Shown one piece after another: positions 11,401-23,835 of a stretch of DNA of 64,000 bases. Within the stretch, counting starts at the first letter, position 1; every line of letters begins with the position of its first letter. The position numbers were made by a program, and so were the translations under genes. A model generated the notes under the pieces. The model did not search any database and was not told where the DNA came from. It saw only the letters and a program-made list of their open reading frames with translations. The stretch is from Apoderus coryli (lineage: Eukaryota; Arthropoda; Insecta; Coleoptera; Attelabidae): positions 5,270,001 through 5,334,000 of the forward strand of contig OU452210.1 in assembly GCA_911728435.2 (NCBI GenBank), given 5' to 3'.

Positions 11401-13317
11401 TATAATTAAAGTCTTGTTACATTATGTAACTAGCAATTTGTTAATATAAGGATTAATTTTTCATCAGAAATTTAAACCCAAAACCAGCTTTTTTTTTTTA
11501 AAATCATTTTCTTAAAAATATAAAAATTAAAAAGTCTTAGTTTCATTATTAAATTTATGTTTTGATTTAATGCATACATAGATGTGAGAGCTTAACTAAA
11601 TATTATGGTAAATGCAAATGATAATATGGATCTAAGCTAAGAAGTGAGGTCGGAACATAGTATTTAATAATTGGATTATATTTATAAAGTCATGCACCTA
11701 AATCTAATGCCAAAACTGCTTTTAAAAATTACTTTTTATCAAGCAGAAATAAGAATAATTCCAAGGCCTTGTGGAATTCTTTAAGTCTATAACAGGGATG
11801 TATACTAAAATTTGATATGTCAAGAATTCTTTAATTTTTTACGGAAATAGGTAGAGCAATTTTTGAAACGTTATATTCAATGAAATTGCTGTTATTAATT
11901 ACATTTTCGCGCAAAGTAATTTGTAATTGTATTGCTAGACCTTCAATTACTTTCTATAATTACTTTTACCGCATATGGTCTACAGCAAAGACTGTAACCG
12001 ATGTAATCATATTCATGTCTTTTCACGTTGGTTTTTGTTTACACATTTTACACACATAATCGTAATCACCCCGAACACAACAACAATGAACAACAATATT
12101 ATGAATAGTACCTCTTTTGATGTTACAAGTTAAGCTGTCGAAAATATGATCCTTGGAAATTATTGCTTTCCTAAATGCGATTTATCATTGACTCTGACAC
12201 TGACAATGGCAATATTCCCGCGGTGTTATATGAAATACTTAGAAATAACATTGGCTGATTAGTTTAAATGGGACGAGTGCATAAAATAGTTAAAAAATTC
12301 TGATCTCTGTTTAATAAATTTAAATCCCTTAAGAGCATATGAACAATTTAACCGTTCAGGATTGTTTATTTTACATTGCTGTTTAGACATTTACAAGATG
12401 GTGGCATTGTTTGTGGGACATGTAAAGAACAATAATTATAATCATAGACTAGAAATTGCACAAAAATGTATACTTAAAATTGTATTTCCAAAAAACTTTC
12501 AGAATTCAACTGATCGGTTATATAAAGATCGTATTGGACGTAGGTTGTGGATTCATTGAATTATGGACGCAACGAATATAAACTATGGTCATTAGTTTTA
12601 TTTTATTTAAACATTATATCCATTTCTGGCTTAGAAAACTGAGTTACTCTATTATGTTTAAAGGTTTTTCTCATTTTTTTACTATGAAATATAGTTTTCT
12701 AACCAATTGTGTTTTTAATCTATTACATATTAATAGTTTATGGTATGTCCGTTGTGGCGCGAAACAAATAAGGGTATTGGGTATTTCTCTATTATTTAAA
12801 ATTCTAAATACCTAGTACGCATCAATGGCTTTTAAGTTATATAAAGTTGGCTAAAACTTAAAATAAATAAAAAACTGATCTTGTTAGTACTACATCCATA
12901 GATAAGGGTTTTAAATCACGTTTTTATTTATACGCAGTGTGGCTTTTATTGCTGTATTTTTTTGTGAAATATAGAAGCGTTCTTTAAACAAAAAATTATT
13001 CTTCAAGAAGTAGTCCATTCTGGAGTGGAGTAAATTCTATTTAATAGGTATGAAAGAAAATTATTACTGTTTATTCATTATTACTAGCTGGAGCAGTTAA
13101 TTGCAAAGGTACAAATAAAGCATAATATACATATGCTAATGATCATTGTATATACTTAGGTTTGAATGAATAAGCATGTAATATCAGTTATATAAACAAT
13201 TTTATATAATCTGAAGTAATCCATCTATCGAGGAGTGAATGTTATTATTGGAATAAAAGGCGTCTACTCCACAAAATGATTTATATATATACGTTAAAAT
13301 TATTCTTCGTTTTAGCT

Positions 13318-13356
13318 GCCAGACATGTTTCGGACTACACGTCTATCATCAGTGGC
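13318..13356 (-). ncRNA. minimal hammerhead-like motif, left arm
   Basis: On the minus strand: GCCA, CTGATGA, T, a 4-base helix II side AGAC with loop GTGTA and GTCC, GAA, ACATGT as a self-complementary helix III, the cleavage base C, then TGGC pairing with GCCA. One base differs from the right-arm copy and opens the lowest helix II pair (A opposite C). One extra T lies between the core and helix II relative to a canonical hammerhead. Confidence 0.6.
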
Positions 13357-13851
13357 TTAAAGAGCTTGTACAATGTTGTTACATGTGAGAGTCATACCTC
13401 ATACAGAATTAACAGAGCGGTTTTACATGGATTTATGATTCAAACGTCTATACATATCATCTTGATGGAAAATTGGTTGTTAAATAGTTAAAATAAAATA
13501 AAATAAAATTAAAATATAATTAAAGTGTTGAACATTTGTTATTTCTGTTACTATTAGTCTTAGTTTTCTTTTTCTTTCTTTTCATCGTCAATGAGAACAG
13601 TTTTGGTGAAATAATTTGAACGACGAAAAGAAAGAAAAAGAAAACTAAGACTAATAGTAACAGAAATAACAAATGTTCAACACTTTAATTATATTTTAAT
13701 TTTATTTTTTTTTATTTTAACTATTTAACAACCAATTTTCCATCAAGGTGATATGTATAGACGTTTGAATCATAAATCCATGTAAAACCGCTCTGTTAAT
13801 TCTGTATGAGGTATGACTCTCACATGTAACAACATTGTACAAGCTCTTTAA

Positions 13852-13890
13852 GCCACTGATGATGGACGTGTAGTCCGAAACATGTCTGGC
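13852..13890 (+). ncRNA. minimal hammerhead-like motif, right arm
   Basis: GCCA (13852-13855), CTGATGA (13856-13862), an extra T, helix II GGAC-GTGTA-GTCC (13864-13876), GAA (13877-13879), ACATGT (13880-13885), C (13886) in a GTC triplet, TGGC (13887-13890) pairing with GCCA. Helix III is a six-base palindrome with almost no loop, which fits the minimal hammerheads of Penelope-like elements that are thought to work as dimers (family knowledge). Confidence 0.65.
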
Positions 13891-14557
13891 AGCTAAAACG
13901 AAGAATAATTTTAACATATATATATAAATCATTTTGTGGAGTAGACGCCTTTTATTCCAATAATTTTATATAAGGTTTAGTGACATTTGTTAGTTCCGAC
14001 ATGTGGCAATTCATTTTATGAAGTACAGGATATTTTGACAATTTCATTCTCGATAATTAGCCTCCCACTAATAATAATAATTAATAAGCCATAAGTTACA
14101 AAGCAATTCTATAGCTATAGGTAAACTATAAAAGAACAAAAAATAAATAAGCGATTCTGCTTGATCGTGGTTATTCATCATTGAGAGCGGCTGAAAAAAT
14201 ATATAAGGTGGTCGGTTGTCTTCAATTTTAATAGTTGTTTTAATCTACCTATTGTAGGAATTGCTTATATTATAGTAGTATAGTATAATCAAAACGTACA
14301 AAAAATAATACTGAACTAGAAAAAATCAGTTACAATTTGAGTACACTTGGGATTGTATATATTAAAAAACTATATTTATGTCCATAAGACAAAAGAGTGA
14401 ATTTGTATAACTCGTTAGGGATCGAAAATAAGTAACCAAATAGTTCTCATAATAGACTACATATTAAAAAAGTAAGTACTACTTGATTATTTAATTCCAT
14501 GTTGAGGGTGACAAAGTTTTTTTTTTTATATAAAAATAGTACATAATGTTACTAACA

Positions 14558-15185
14558 TAATGATTTCAGCGACGGCTATAGTGCATTTCTTCCAATTCTT
14601 TGTCAATGTGGAGTGGACCGTTATTCAATGTCATAAATGTTTTTATTTTCATTTAATTATAACAAACAATAGAATAGAAATAATTTTGTGGCTCAGCGTA
14701 CAAATTACTGGCTTTACCTATACACAACTATGGCACTCTAACTCTGATGAGCTCATCTATCCACCCATGCCCCAGTCTGATTGCAGTCTATTAGAGTGGT
14801 GCTCTAATTTAAACGAAATCATCTGTATATGTAAAGCCAGTAATTTGTCCGCTTAGCCACAAAAGTATTTCTCTTTTAATATATTTACTTGCTGCTGTCT
14901 AATAGTTAATTTTTTTAGTGAATATTAATTTTAATGACAACATGATTTCAGCAGACAATATTGCTGTTCTTCCAATTCTTTATCAATGTCATATTACAAA
15001 AGGATTCGCGGCCTTACACCCAAGATACGACCGATATTCAATGTATAAATGTTTTTAATTTAATTTAATTTTTACAATTTTATTTGATTCATGATTCATT
15101 GAAGGCCAGAACTTACGACATATTTTTCATAAATACATGGGTCGCTAAAATTAGTAATAATTGCATGTTTTAAACTTGCTGCTGT
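14558..15185 (+). repeat. diverged direct duplication
   Basis: Two related stretches in the same orientation: 14558-14660 (GATTTCAGCGACGGC..., TTCTTCCAATTCTTTGTCAA) and 14941-15075 (GATTTCAGCAGACAA..., TTCTTCCAATTCTTTATCAA), each followed further on by CTTGCTGCTGTC (14888 and 15174). The first copy is split by the MITE at 14687-14866. The period is about 290-385 bases. No coding meaning. Confidence 0.65.
14687..14866. mobile_element. MITE with about 30-bp terminal inverted repeats
   Basis: The ends read TTTGTGGCTCAGCG...ACAAATTACTGG and, inverted, CCAGTAATTTGT..CGCTTAGCCACAAA, continuing through GCTTTAC..TATAC, so the inverted repeats are about 30 bases with a few mismatches. The inner 120 bases carry no ORF of note. 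It sits within the first unit of the 14.5-15.2 kb duplication, so it inserted after or during that event. Superfamily unknown. Confidence 0.7.
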
Positions 15186-15730
15186 CAAATAGCGGGCCCG
15201 TGTTTGTTACTCTCTGTGAAATTAGCTCTAGACTCGAATACTCAAATCTTTACTTCCTTAATATCACAGTCAACTCTGTTTCATGGCAGTCCAATATTTA
15301 ATTAAAAAAATAATAGTCTTATAATATAATTCCACCTATTAAAACACATTTTGCTTAGAAACTGAATGCAATTTTCAAAACTTTACACAGTAAGAGTTCT
15401 AACAGCCGTTGTTATATCTTCTATGGAAATATAAAACACGTGAGAAAAGATGCTATGCTAGAACGTTTATATTTAACTTTGTTTGTATTTCCCTAGGTTC
15501 CCATTTGAACCTCAATAGCTCTAATTTGACTATTTCCAACTTATATTTATTATTAATATATTTGAAGTTTCAACTAGGTATAATACATATTTCTAACCTA
15601 CATTAGTTTTACCGTTTAGCATCCTTGGAAATGGCGAAAATTTCTTTTATTTCAGTTTATAATATTATTATTATTACTATTTTAAAAACGTTTCCCTTCA
15701 ATGAAGCCTCAACAAAAGTAAACGTTACAC

Positions 15731-15852
15731 TGCGCTGAATATTTAAATGTATGTAAAACACATGTTTCGATTTTGAGAAATGCTTCACGGACTTGAACTC
15801 TGTTTTCGTTGGAGATTAGAGTGAATAAGAGCTATCACGTTTTATTGTTTAT
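15731..15852 (+). repeat. dispersed repeat, copy 1
   Basis: Shares the block order GCTGAATATTTAAATGTA, ACACATG, ..TTTTGATTTTGA.., TTCGTTGG.GATTAGA.TGAATAA, AGCTATCACGTTTTATT with 55827-55961. A short minus-strand relative lies near 54079-54125 (AAAACGTGATAGCTCA). Family unknown. Confidence 0.65.
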
Positions 15853-16543
15853 AAATATATCAAGACAGCACTTGAATCCCTACGAAAAATTCGTCAGTCA
15901 AATTGGGATCAACTATTACAGGATAAGCTACCATTAATATACCCACGCTTGTAAATGTATTTACATACAATATACATAGCTTTTTTAAAAGATAAATACC
16001 GATCACTTTACTTTTTTATAGAGTTAAGTAATTATATTTAATCAGGTAAAAAAATAAGAAGTGTTAAAATGAACCAACATGGTTGAGGTCCTAAAGGCGA
16101 TGCCGAAAGTGTTTGATATAAATTAGGCTAAAAAAATTAAAAGTGTGCTAGACAAACTGAAACCCATATACAAATAAAACGGTTTTACCCGCTATTAACA
16201 TACTACAAAGAGATCATTGTTTCTGTGCTCCTCTGAATTTATTCAAATAATTTTGTTTACGTCCTAATTGGTAATGATTGCATGCGTCCTACGATAAATA
16301 GTTGACAAGTATGTGCTAATTTCTTATGTCCAGATAGGTTTACTTATTTATGTATTCAATTTATTAATATTACTTCTTAAGATGAATACATATTTTAATA
16401 TAATCATATATACTCGTATTTTACAGTTTTCGTTAGGGAATTCTTAGATACCAGATATGTCAACTAAATCTGTATTAATAAATTGAAAGAATGTAGGTCG
16501 ATATGAATAATTTTGTTTTAAATAAAAGTTTTGATTTTTATTG

Positions 16544-16615
16544 TAACCAAGGATTTGGTAGAACACCTGACCGGCAATCGGGAGATGTTGGTTTGAATCC
16601 AACTTGTGACACGGA
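16544..16615 (+). repeat. tRNA-derived SINE head
   Basis: A cloverleaf-like segment with GATTTGGTAGAAC (box A-like), anticodon arm CCTGA-CCGGCAA-TCGGG, and T-arm TGTTGGTTTGAATCCAAC with a good box B. The acceptor ends do not pair well and TTTTTTTC follows. This is a pol III-type SINE head and not a functional tRNA. The related sequence at 19.74-19.88 kb shares the CACCTGA..GCC and GACACnnGTGG blocks. Confidence 0.65.
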
Positions 16616-17439
16616 GTTTTTTTCAGTTCGTTAGACAACATTGGTTTATTTCACTTTTTTATAGAAATATTATACACTGTCAACAACTTATGTTGAATAG
16701 CTTTCTTTCACTTATAAATATTATGATTAATCAAAGCAGTTGTCCGTCTTTGTCTAAATTAGAAAAAAAAAGTACCGTAAATTAATAAAATACATGATGT
16801 TCTATTTGAAATAAGATGATATTAATATTATGGGGGTCGTGATAAAATGAAAAAGCAGTCATGGTTTTAACCTATTTTGTTATTGTAATTGTATTAAAAT
16901 AATTTAATAACTCACTTTATAGCATGTTCATATCTGGAAAAATAGTTACTTTTTACTTAATAGTTAATAATTAGTTTACAAATTTGAATTCTCTGTTATC
17001 ACTCTGACTACTGTCTTGATTATTTTTAATTGCTATAAAAAGTTAACTACACTAAAAATTGTTTAAGAATGCCCTTTCTATTACGATTGAAGTTTGCAAC
17101 GGCTGCCCCAGGTCCCACTGAGAACTTAGAAGTTCTTGCGTACTGTGTGTTGTTTACCAGTTTGTTTTTTTTTTCATCGTATTCAGTTGTCTTTAAAAAT
17201 TACGGAGATACCTTAACAACAAATTTGCATCAAGTTTTGCTATAAAGTTGAAAAATTTTGGCAAAACTAATGAAATGAGTATATTGGAATTGGACCTTGG
17301 AATTCTGGGAACTTGATTTTTGTGAATTCCAACCGAGAGTTTGTATATAACCTGGGGTATAACTCTTGCGTGTGCAAAATTAATTGGAAAATTGCTTATA
17401 AATGAGCAAAAAACGCTTCGAAAATGTGCTTAGAAAGTT

Positions 17440-17890
17440 TATTATCGGTGGCCACTCATGATTTTATGGTTACGATCACGAAACAAAACTCGAGTCTTTT
17501 GAGTGGAAGTTTCTATCCGAGCCCCGACCAAAAAAGTTCGTCAAAGTTGCACCAAAGTTCGTGTTATTTTCTTAGATAATGAAGGTGTCAGACGAGCAAT
17601 AAACGATTTCACCTTCTCAAAAGATTGCATGACACAGTGGTACATTTTTGGGCGAATGACGACTGGCTTTGCCACCAACAGTGCATTTATAAAAAAAAAT
17701 ATGCAACAGGTGTTGACAAAAAACAATTACTCAACTTTGTACAATCGATAACTCGGCTTCCTGCGACTTTTTGCTGTTCCCGAGAATAAATATAAATTAG
17801 GTAAATGCGCCCTGAAGGCCATTCCGAAAACTGCCTTCGAGAACTGCTTCAATGTTATTAAGCTGCAACCAAACACCACATTCCATGACA
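17440..17890 (+). pseudogene. mariner (DD34D-type) transposase relic
   Basis: Pieces in shifting frames: YGYDHETK then ESFEWKF (17462-17510), SEPRPKK.RQSCTKVRVIFLDNEGV (17515-17590), then, after a scrambled part, TKNNYS.L and LKAIPKTAFENCF (17810-17850). These follow the order of a mariner transposase catalytic half: the region before the first Asp, the first Asp block, and the C-terminus. Stops and frameshifts are many and the second and third catalytic Asp blocks are not readable. Dead. Confidence 0.7.
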
Positions 17891-17952
17891 ATATTTTTTT
17901 TCGTAATGTCTTGCAATTAAAGAAAAATCGACTTGGCACACAATGTAACAAA

Positions 17953-18089
17953 ATACAGAGTGTTTCATTAAAAATATATTTGATATATCACACCATCCTG
18001 GAAAGCCTTCTAATTTTAGAATTTATGGCATTATGCATATAAATACAATCCATGTGAGGTTAGTCGTTACCCAAAATACACCCTGTAGA
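17953..18089. mobile_element. small TIR element, mariner-like ends
   Basis: Begins TACAGAGTGTTTCATT and ends AAATACACCCTGTA, giving imperfect inverted ends of about 14 bases with TA at both borders, as for Tc1/mariner MITEs. About 135 bases, no ORF. It directly follows the mariner relic and might be its right end rearranged. A related end (TACAGAGTGATTCATT) occurs alone at about 9119. Confidence 0.5.
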
Positions 18090-19162
18090 ATAGTATACAT
18101 CAATGTAAAATTTAATGAATAAATGAAAAATGCTTAGTAATTGCAAACAAACAAGTAACACCACCGTTTCTAGAATATTTTGATTGAGTATCTTAGAATC
18201 AGATTTCAAGAGAAAAGGTAACAAATAAACTCAATCTGATACTGTGGCGTAGGTCCAATGAAGTAAGTATGTCAAAATTGATACAAAATAAATTTATTTG
18301 TAATAAAAATATTCCATATTTTCACCTTGTACACATATAAAAGTATTAATTTGTTAAATTGAACGTATACACAATGTTTGAAATATATATTTTAAATTTC
18401 CAGAATATATATTCAATTTGAATAATATATAATATTATTTTAGAAATAGGATTCTTTTCTATTTGACAAAATGATTCTTTACAATGTCAAACATCAATAT
18501 CCTAATGTTCGAAATTCTTTTGAATAAATCCTGTCAAATTTATGGTAGCTAACGTTTCTCTGATCATCCTGTCAGCTTTTTCAGAGCAAAATTTCGCGGA
18601 CACTGTTAAACTGATATACAGTATACTATTGTATAAATTTGACGCACGATTTATCCTGAAGCAATGTTTCTATAAGAATAACTAAGCTTTAAAATATGAG
18701 TTTTAAAATAAATATATGAGATTATTTAAAATAAAATTTTATTACATTATATGAGAATATCGTATTGTAAATATTTTTTTTTGAGTATAGGTACTAGTAG
18801 GTACCTATAAATCTCAGGCTACCATTCATGCACTCTTGTGGGTACAGCTTTATAAATTTGTTTATAATGCTAAGAACCCAAATAGTAGAGGCGGTGAAAG
18901 AAAAAGTGATTGTTCAGTTGAATCAGCAATTTCACGATAATAGCTTCATACATTTATATATTATATCTACATTAATTGAGACTGATTATATTTATCATGA
19001 ATTCGTGCAAGATTAATTCCACAAATGCGTGCAATATGCAGTCTAGTTTTATTCTCAGATCCCACGCCCATATTTAACGCCAGACCCAAAACCCGCAAAC
19101 AATTCTTAATTTTTAATATTTTGCTCTCTTTCGCTTCCTAAAAATGGTTTATTCTGTTACAG

Positions 19163-19224
19163 CTTTCAAATGCCATGATGTTGGATTACATCAAACACAA
19201 ACGCCTAATATAGGATTCTCTAAG
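19163..19224 (+). CDS. dys: dysfusion linker exon between bHLH and PAS-A
   Basis: A 62-base exon between a GTTACAG acceptor (19162) and a TAAG|GTAAGT donor. Joined to the single G left by the upstream exon it reads AFKCHDVGLHQTQTPNIGFSK, 21 codons with no stop, and leaves phase 0 for the PAS exon. The peptide is the short linker that follows helix 2 in Dys proteins. Support is mainly the exact phase fit on both sides, the strong splice sites, and the position between two certain exons. The exon is far too short to be found by ORF length. It is the only coding sequence between 5.6 and 63 kb that I can support on the + strand. Confidence 0.87.
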
Positions 19225-19439
19225 GTAAGTTATCCATTGAGTAACCATTATAACAATAAATGTTTTCACATAAATGAACCAGTAGCGCATCAAACCCATT
19301 AAGAATTATAAATGTTATTGTTTATTTTTATAAAATAACAAGAAAAATGAAAAAATATAATAAATAGCTGATTTCTCCCTATATAATTAATAATCTAATA
19401 AAAATGGGCGGTCGTTGCGTTTCTTTGGGGCATGTGAGT

Positions 19440-19515
19440 CTGGGCATAAGTAGGATTCGGACTCACATCTTCCGATTAGCAGTAAGGCGCTCTACCCAAT
19501 TAAGCAACCTCGGCA
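19440..19515 (-). repeat. tRNA-like SINE head
   Basis: On the minus strand TTAATTGGGTAGAGCGCC (D-arm and box A), an anticodon arm with loop CTGCTAA, and GAGTCCGAATCC (box B). The variable region is short and the acceptor stem does not close, so it is a tRNA-derived repeat and not a tRNA gene. Confidence 0.55.
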
Positions 19516-19739
19516 CAGAGAAGAATTCTCAATCAATTGGTATACGTCATTATTTCTTTGTACATCGTCTTTATCTTTAATTTAAAGACATAATAGAGTA
19601 CACAATGCCATAACGCAATTTTATTTCTCATTGCAAGCTACAAATAAATACAAACGAAAGTAAGATAGATATTCAACTAGGTTGCGGCATATATTAGATT
19701 ACTGATATATAGAAAAAAAGACACAAAAAAACTAATAAG

Positions 19740-19880
19740 TACGAATTGGAAGAAAATCCGTGACACAAGTGGAGTTTCAACCCATATCACCTGATTGCCG
19801 GTCAGGTAGTTAATTGCTACATCACCTGACTGGTACTCGCCAGATATGCGTTTGAATCCCACTTTTGTCGCGGATTTTAA
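19740..19880. repeat. two tRNA-like SINE heads, back to back
   Basis: Bases 19753-19807 read on the minus strand resemble the 16.54 kb SINE (GCCGGTCAGGTGATATGG then GACACAAGTGG on plus), and 19818-19878 on the plus strand is a second head (CACCTGACTGGTACTCGCC, GTTTGAATCCCAC, then GTCGCGGATTTT). They share a head-to-head join near 19808. The arrangement suggests SINE-into-SINE insertion or an inverted duplication. Confidence 0.5.
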
Positions 19881-22800
19881 TTAGGGCATGTTAGTTTATT
19901 CAGTTTTTCTGTACATCGGTGATATCCTTACTACACGTCTCTATTTTCATTTGGAGCTTACATTAGAATTAACAATGCTTCTTGGCAAATCAGGGGCATG
20001 TGGTTAATATACGCAATGTAAGCATTGCTTCTTCTTAAATAATATGACAAACCATTGTAAATATTTGAATGTTATTTATTATTATTTCTGAATACGTCAA
20101 AAATGTTTACATTTTCTCCTGAACCTCCATATCAGTATAGCTATTTCAAACGAATAACGACCACCACATCGTTTACTGCAATATACAATATTAGGTACTC
20201 TATGTATAATATGAATTGAAACAGGAGTAAAAGTAAGCATAAATTGGAAAAAAACTTAATTATTAAAATTAACATTTATGACATTATAATTCTGGTAAAA
20301 ATTGACGAGCAATACAATTTAAGAAAATACACTCAGAATCCAAACCTAGTTGCGACAGACCTTTAAGGTAGCAAACTCATTAAAATAATAATAATAAATC
20401 ACTATATAGACTATGTATGCCAAAACTATTTTCAGAAGGATTTTGATCTCGATCAGGTTAATAAATGCCATTACCTAATATCCACTTGTCAGTTTGGATA
20501 CTTTCTACTATAGAAAGTCACATGCTCATACTACAGTAACTTTTCTCATTGGGTTTTGAAAAACATTAATTTTTTTTGCTGAATTTTCGTGGGCTTTAGG
20601 TATATTTAAATAATTTTGGAATTACATCATAAAAACTTTATTTTTAAGACATATCTCATTACTTCAGTACAATGAAGACATCGATATTACTGATTTGTAA
20701 TGATTTTAAACGTCAACTACTAATTCTAATCCAATTTTTAATCCCATCTGCTTGAGCTTTATATTCGCATTTTTGATTAATTTTAACAGGTTTAAACATA
20801 TTTTTACGAGCTTAAGCACTTCTTTCTTCTTTAGAATCTCTGGATAATCCGGTCCTAAATGTGACACTATCGTGTGACGCGAGCTAGATTGGATCTTTAG
20901 AATTAAATTCATTAATACAAAACTCACTATGGATGTATTTACAATACAATAATTTAGCAAAATTATAATAATATTCAATACTAACTGGCTCTCTGCCAGT
21001 AGAATTATAGGCATGTTTGTAATTCTTAATTCTTTTACGCGGTTTTCTGTTTGAATTAAGTACCTATATTTTGACTACTTCGCATGATTATTGTTATCTA
21101 AAGAACAATGATGTTATTGTTTTCACTGATTGAACAACTTCAGTATAGGTACATGATGATATTGTGTTTTCCTTCGTATAAATGAACTAATCAAAAGTGA
21201 ATGAGGCTTTATTTAAAATGTATTGTTGACAAAGCTGTAGTATTTTTTCTGTTACATCACGGTATTTTATTAATGATTAACATTTCCATTACATTATTTT
21301 ACTGCTAGTTAAAGGATTCTTTTTTCATATATCGTGTTTAACTGTGTCACATGATCATTTATCATTAACCATATTATTATTCATGTTGTGATAAATTTAC
21401 TTGTAAGGTAAATTTTTTAGCAATCCTGAAAATTTGTTTTATTGTTTCTATACATGCACAAGTAAAATATATTATAAAGTATCTATTATATTATATACAT
21501 AAGTATTGTTTTAATGCAACTACAACTTTGTTTTATATACATTGTTAAGGTGGAGCATTCTAAATGTCATTGTTACATTGTATTACTAAATTTTGAAAAC
21601 ATAGTAACATTATTACTGTGTGAACATTTCTGATGCGAATTGTATATCGATTTCGGAATCAAATTACTATCGATATTAGTCAGGTTTAAATACTTTCATT
21701 TTCACAAAATATCTTATAAATAATTAGCCTAAAGGTTAGTGAAAATATTAATATAAAAATTTAAAAAGGCGGGACAAAACACTGCAATCTTTGTGTATTA
21801 CATTATAATGATAAACATGTCTTTTATTATTTATTTATTTTTTTAAACAGCGGAGAACTTTTTCTTAATTGTGAAATTTTGAACATATTATTTTTTTTCA
21901 ATGATTACAATTGAAGAAGAATCAAGTTCTCAGTCCCTTTTTTAGACACCAACCTACTCGAAACAAATGAAAACAAAATCTGGTAGCTAAAACCAACGAA
22001 TTCTGGTTGGTATATAAACAAAATCACATGAAAGAAAATCAAAAATGAACTTAGAACCAGTATTGAGAGAATTTGTCATTCTAGCCTCGTACAATTTAAC
22101 AAAATGTGATAGTTTTCACTAAAAGAAATTTACGGAAAAGTTTGTTCCTGGAAATGGTTCCTATATCCTATATCTTTCGCAGTAATAGAGTTTTACGGGA
22201 GTCGGTTTTGGCGATTGAATTCTCCCTGAAATGAACTCTCTACATGAATTAAAAGTAATAAAAATATCACCAACAAAGGTTTACCATCACCGTCAAGGTT
22301 GGCAATAGAATTAGTGACAGCTTCTTTCCGGACAACCACTACTCTTTTTCCACAATAAACCCGCTATGATTCAAATATTATGTTTTTTCAAAAGTAGCAT
22401 TGAAAATGGCCACACTCAAAAGCGTAGATTGCGGCATTGGAAATGAATAAATAAATAATAAATAAGTAAACAAATAAAAGTATATTAATATCTTAGCTCT
22501 TTCAGTTTAATAAAATAAAATATCTTACTACTGACCCCTTTTTCAAAAATGTTGGCACAGTAATGCTAATGCTTGACCTCTCGGGACAAATTTTTAAATT
22601 TATAAAAACAGACACTAAAATTTGAATAGAGAAATAAATGCGATGATAATAACCTATATTTTTCAGATATTTCGGTGCGGTTTTATTTATAAAACAAGAT
22701 GAATGTAGAGTAATTATTTTAACTTATTTGTTTTGTGTTATTATTATTATATCTAATATTCGACAATTCATCAATTTTACATGTTTGTTAACTCACTTTG

Positions 22801-23289
22801 TAAGGTAAATTTTGATATCTTTGTTTTAATTTATTTTATGTAAATTTTGATTGTGTTTGGGAAAATATTGAACTACTATATAAAAACATATGTGCTGTCG
22901 GCAGTTTGTTAATAGGACGTCCGAAAACCTATAAGCCCGAAAAACAAAATCGTTAATATTTTAGACCCAGCCAGTTTCACACACTCCAGTAAGTAATTGC
23001 CAACTACAACAAATGGAAAACGTATTCTTAATGTGCATAACACTTCAACATTTTTTGTATTGATTTGTGGGTTGGATACAGTATCATATTAACTTCAAAC
23101 TGTTGTATAGAGGCGTTGGGTCATCATTTTTATATCCCTAATCTCCTGGTATAATTTAGATAGCCTCGATTACCTATAACAAAGAAAAATACAGTGTTTT
23201 CTTTTCTATTTATGTAGGCGGCCATTGTTGAATTGGGTCTGTCGTGAATATAATATGGTGGCGTGGTGGTGATGGTCTATTATGTCCCC

Positions 23290-23835
23290 CTGTCTTGAGT
23301 TACTTGAGATCTGTCTCAAGTTACAACTCTCTATCAAGTTCTACAGCTCTTATGGACTTTAGGATGTTGGATGGTTTCAGGGGCAACACGTCTCCATCTT
23401 GCAGGATTTCATGCCCCAAGCGTTTCTTGCGTTGGCTTCTGATAGCGGCGCATTCTGTTATTAGGTGATCATGAGTTTCTTCTTCTTCTAGATATGTTTT
23501 CTAAGGCGACCATTTCCTGTAAGGATACGGCCCGTTTCTTTTGAGATCCAAACAGATTTTGGATCAGTCCAGCAAGATTTTGCCAGAGTGTTACTCGGTG
23601 TGTTTCTTCCTTAACTCTGAACTTCTCCTTGTAGGTGTGTGTCCCTTAGGCGCAGAACGGTTCGGGCCTTACAAAAGTGGTTGACACCCTCTTTTTTGCT
23701 AACTTATTGGGTTCCTCGGTTCGGCGATACCAGAATGTCCAAACAAGGGAAACTCTGTTAGTCTTGCTAAGGTCGTGGAGACCTCTTAAGCATTCCCACA
23801 CAATTTTTGAACTGATGACATAATTTTGCACAGTT
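23290..23835 (-). pseudogene. non-LTR retrotransposon RNase H and C-terminal end (I/R1-like group)
   Basis: Minus strand. Bases 23831-23650 read SSKIVWECLRGL, NRVSLVWTFWYRR, TEEPNKLAKKRVSTTFVRPE: RNase H of I-type LINEs, where VWECL, LVWVPGH and NEEAD(K/R)LAK motifs are expected; here the VPGH His is lost. Bases 23560-23300 read TGNGRLRKH then THDHLITECAAIRSQRK and RLGHEILQDGDVLPL, the C-terminal zinc-knuckle-like tail. Frameshifts lie between the parts. The RT itself is not present. Fragmented and dead. Confidence 0.75.

Larger units (their letters stand above)
13213..13964. mobile_element. 720-bp fold-back element, arms about 345 bp, with hammerhead-like motifs
   Basis: Arms at 13244-13590 and 13617-13964 are nearly perfect reverse complements with a spacer of about 30 bases. 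The two 71-codon ORFs, one in each arm, are the same sequence and not genes. Near the outer end each arm has CTACTCCACAAAATG, then inside it a hammerhead-like motif. The outermost 17 or so bases (ATTATTGGAATAAAAGG and its complement) are not shared with the related elements at 43 and 60 kb. Just outside the left arm is GAAGTAATCCAT, also found beside those two. High arm identity implies a young element. It is likely Penelope-derived by inference from the ribozyme motif. Confidence 0.85.
5588..19162 (+). other. dys: dysfusion intron, 13.6 kb
   Basis: Intron between the bHLH exon and the linker exon, GT at 5588 and AG at 19161-19162. It holds a Gypsy relic (6945-7590), a small palindrome (7986-8048), a decayed hammerhead element (11319-11400), the large fold-back at 13213-13964, a duplication with a nested MITE (14558-15185), a dispersed repeat (15731-15852), a tRNA-like SINE (16544-16615), a mariner relic (17440-17890) and a small TIR element (17953-18089). 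The stretches 5590-6940, 7600-7980, 8050-11310, 11400-13210, 15200-15720, 16620-17430 and 18090-19160 are A/T-rich with only scattered short ORFs, and I see no supported gene in them. Confidence 0.85.

Noticed and set aside
13276..13932. Two 71-codon ORFs with nearly the same protein on opposite strands
   Set aside because: They are the same sequence in the two arms of the palindrome and pass through the ribozyme-like motif; not a protein gene.
14560..14856. 98-codon ORF
   Set aside because: It runs through the end of a duplicated repeat and a MITE with inverted ends; no domain, so chance.
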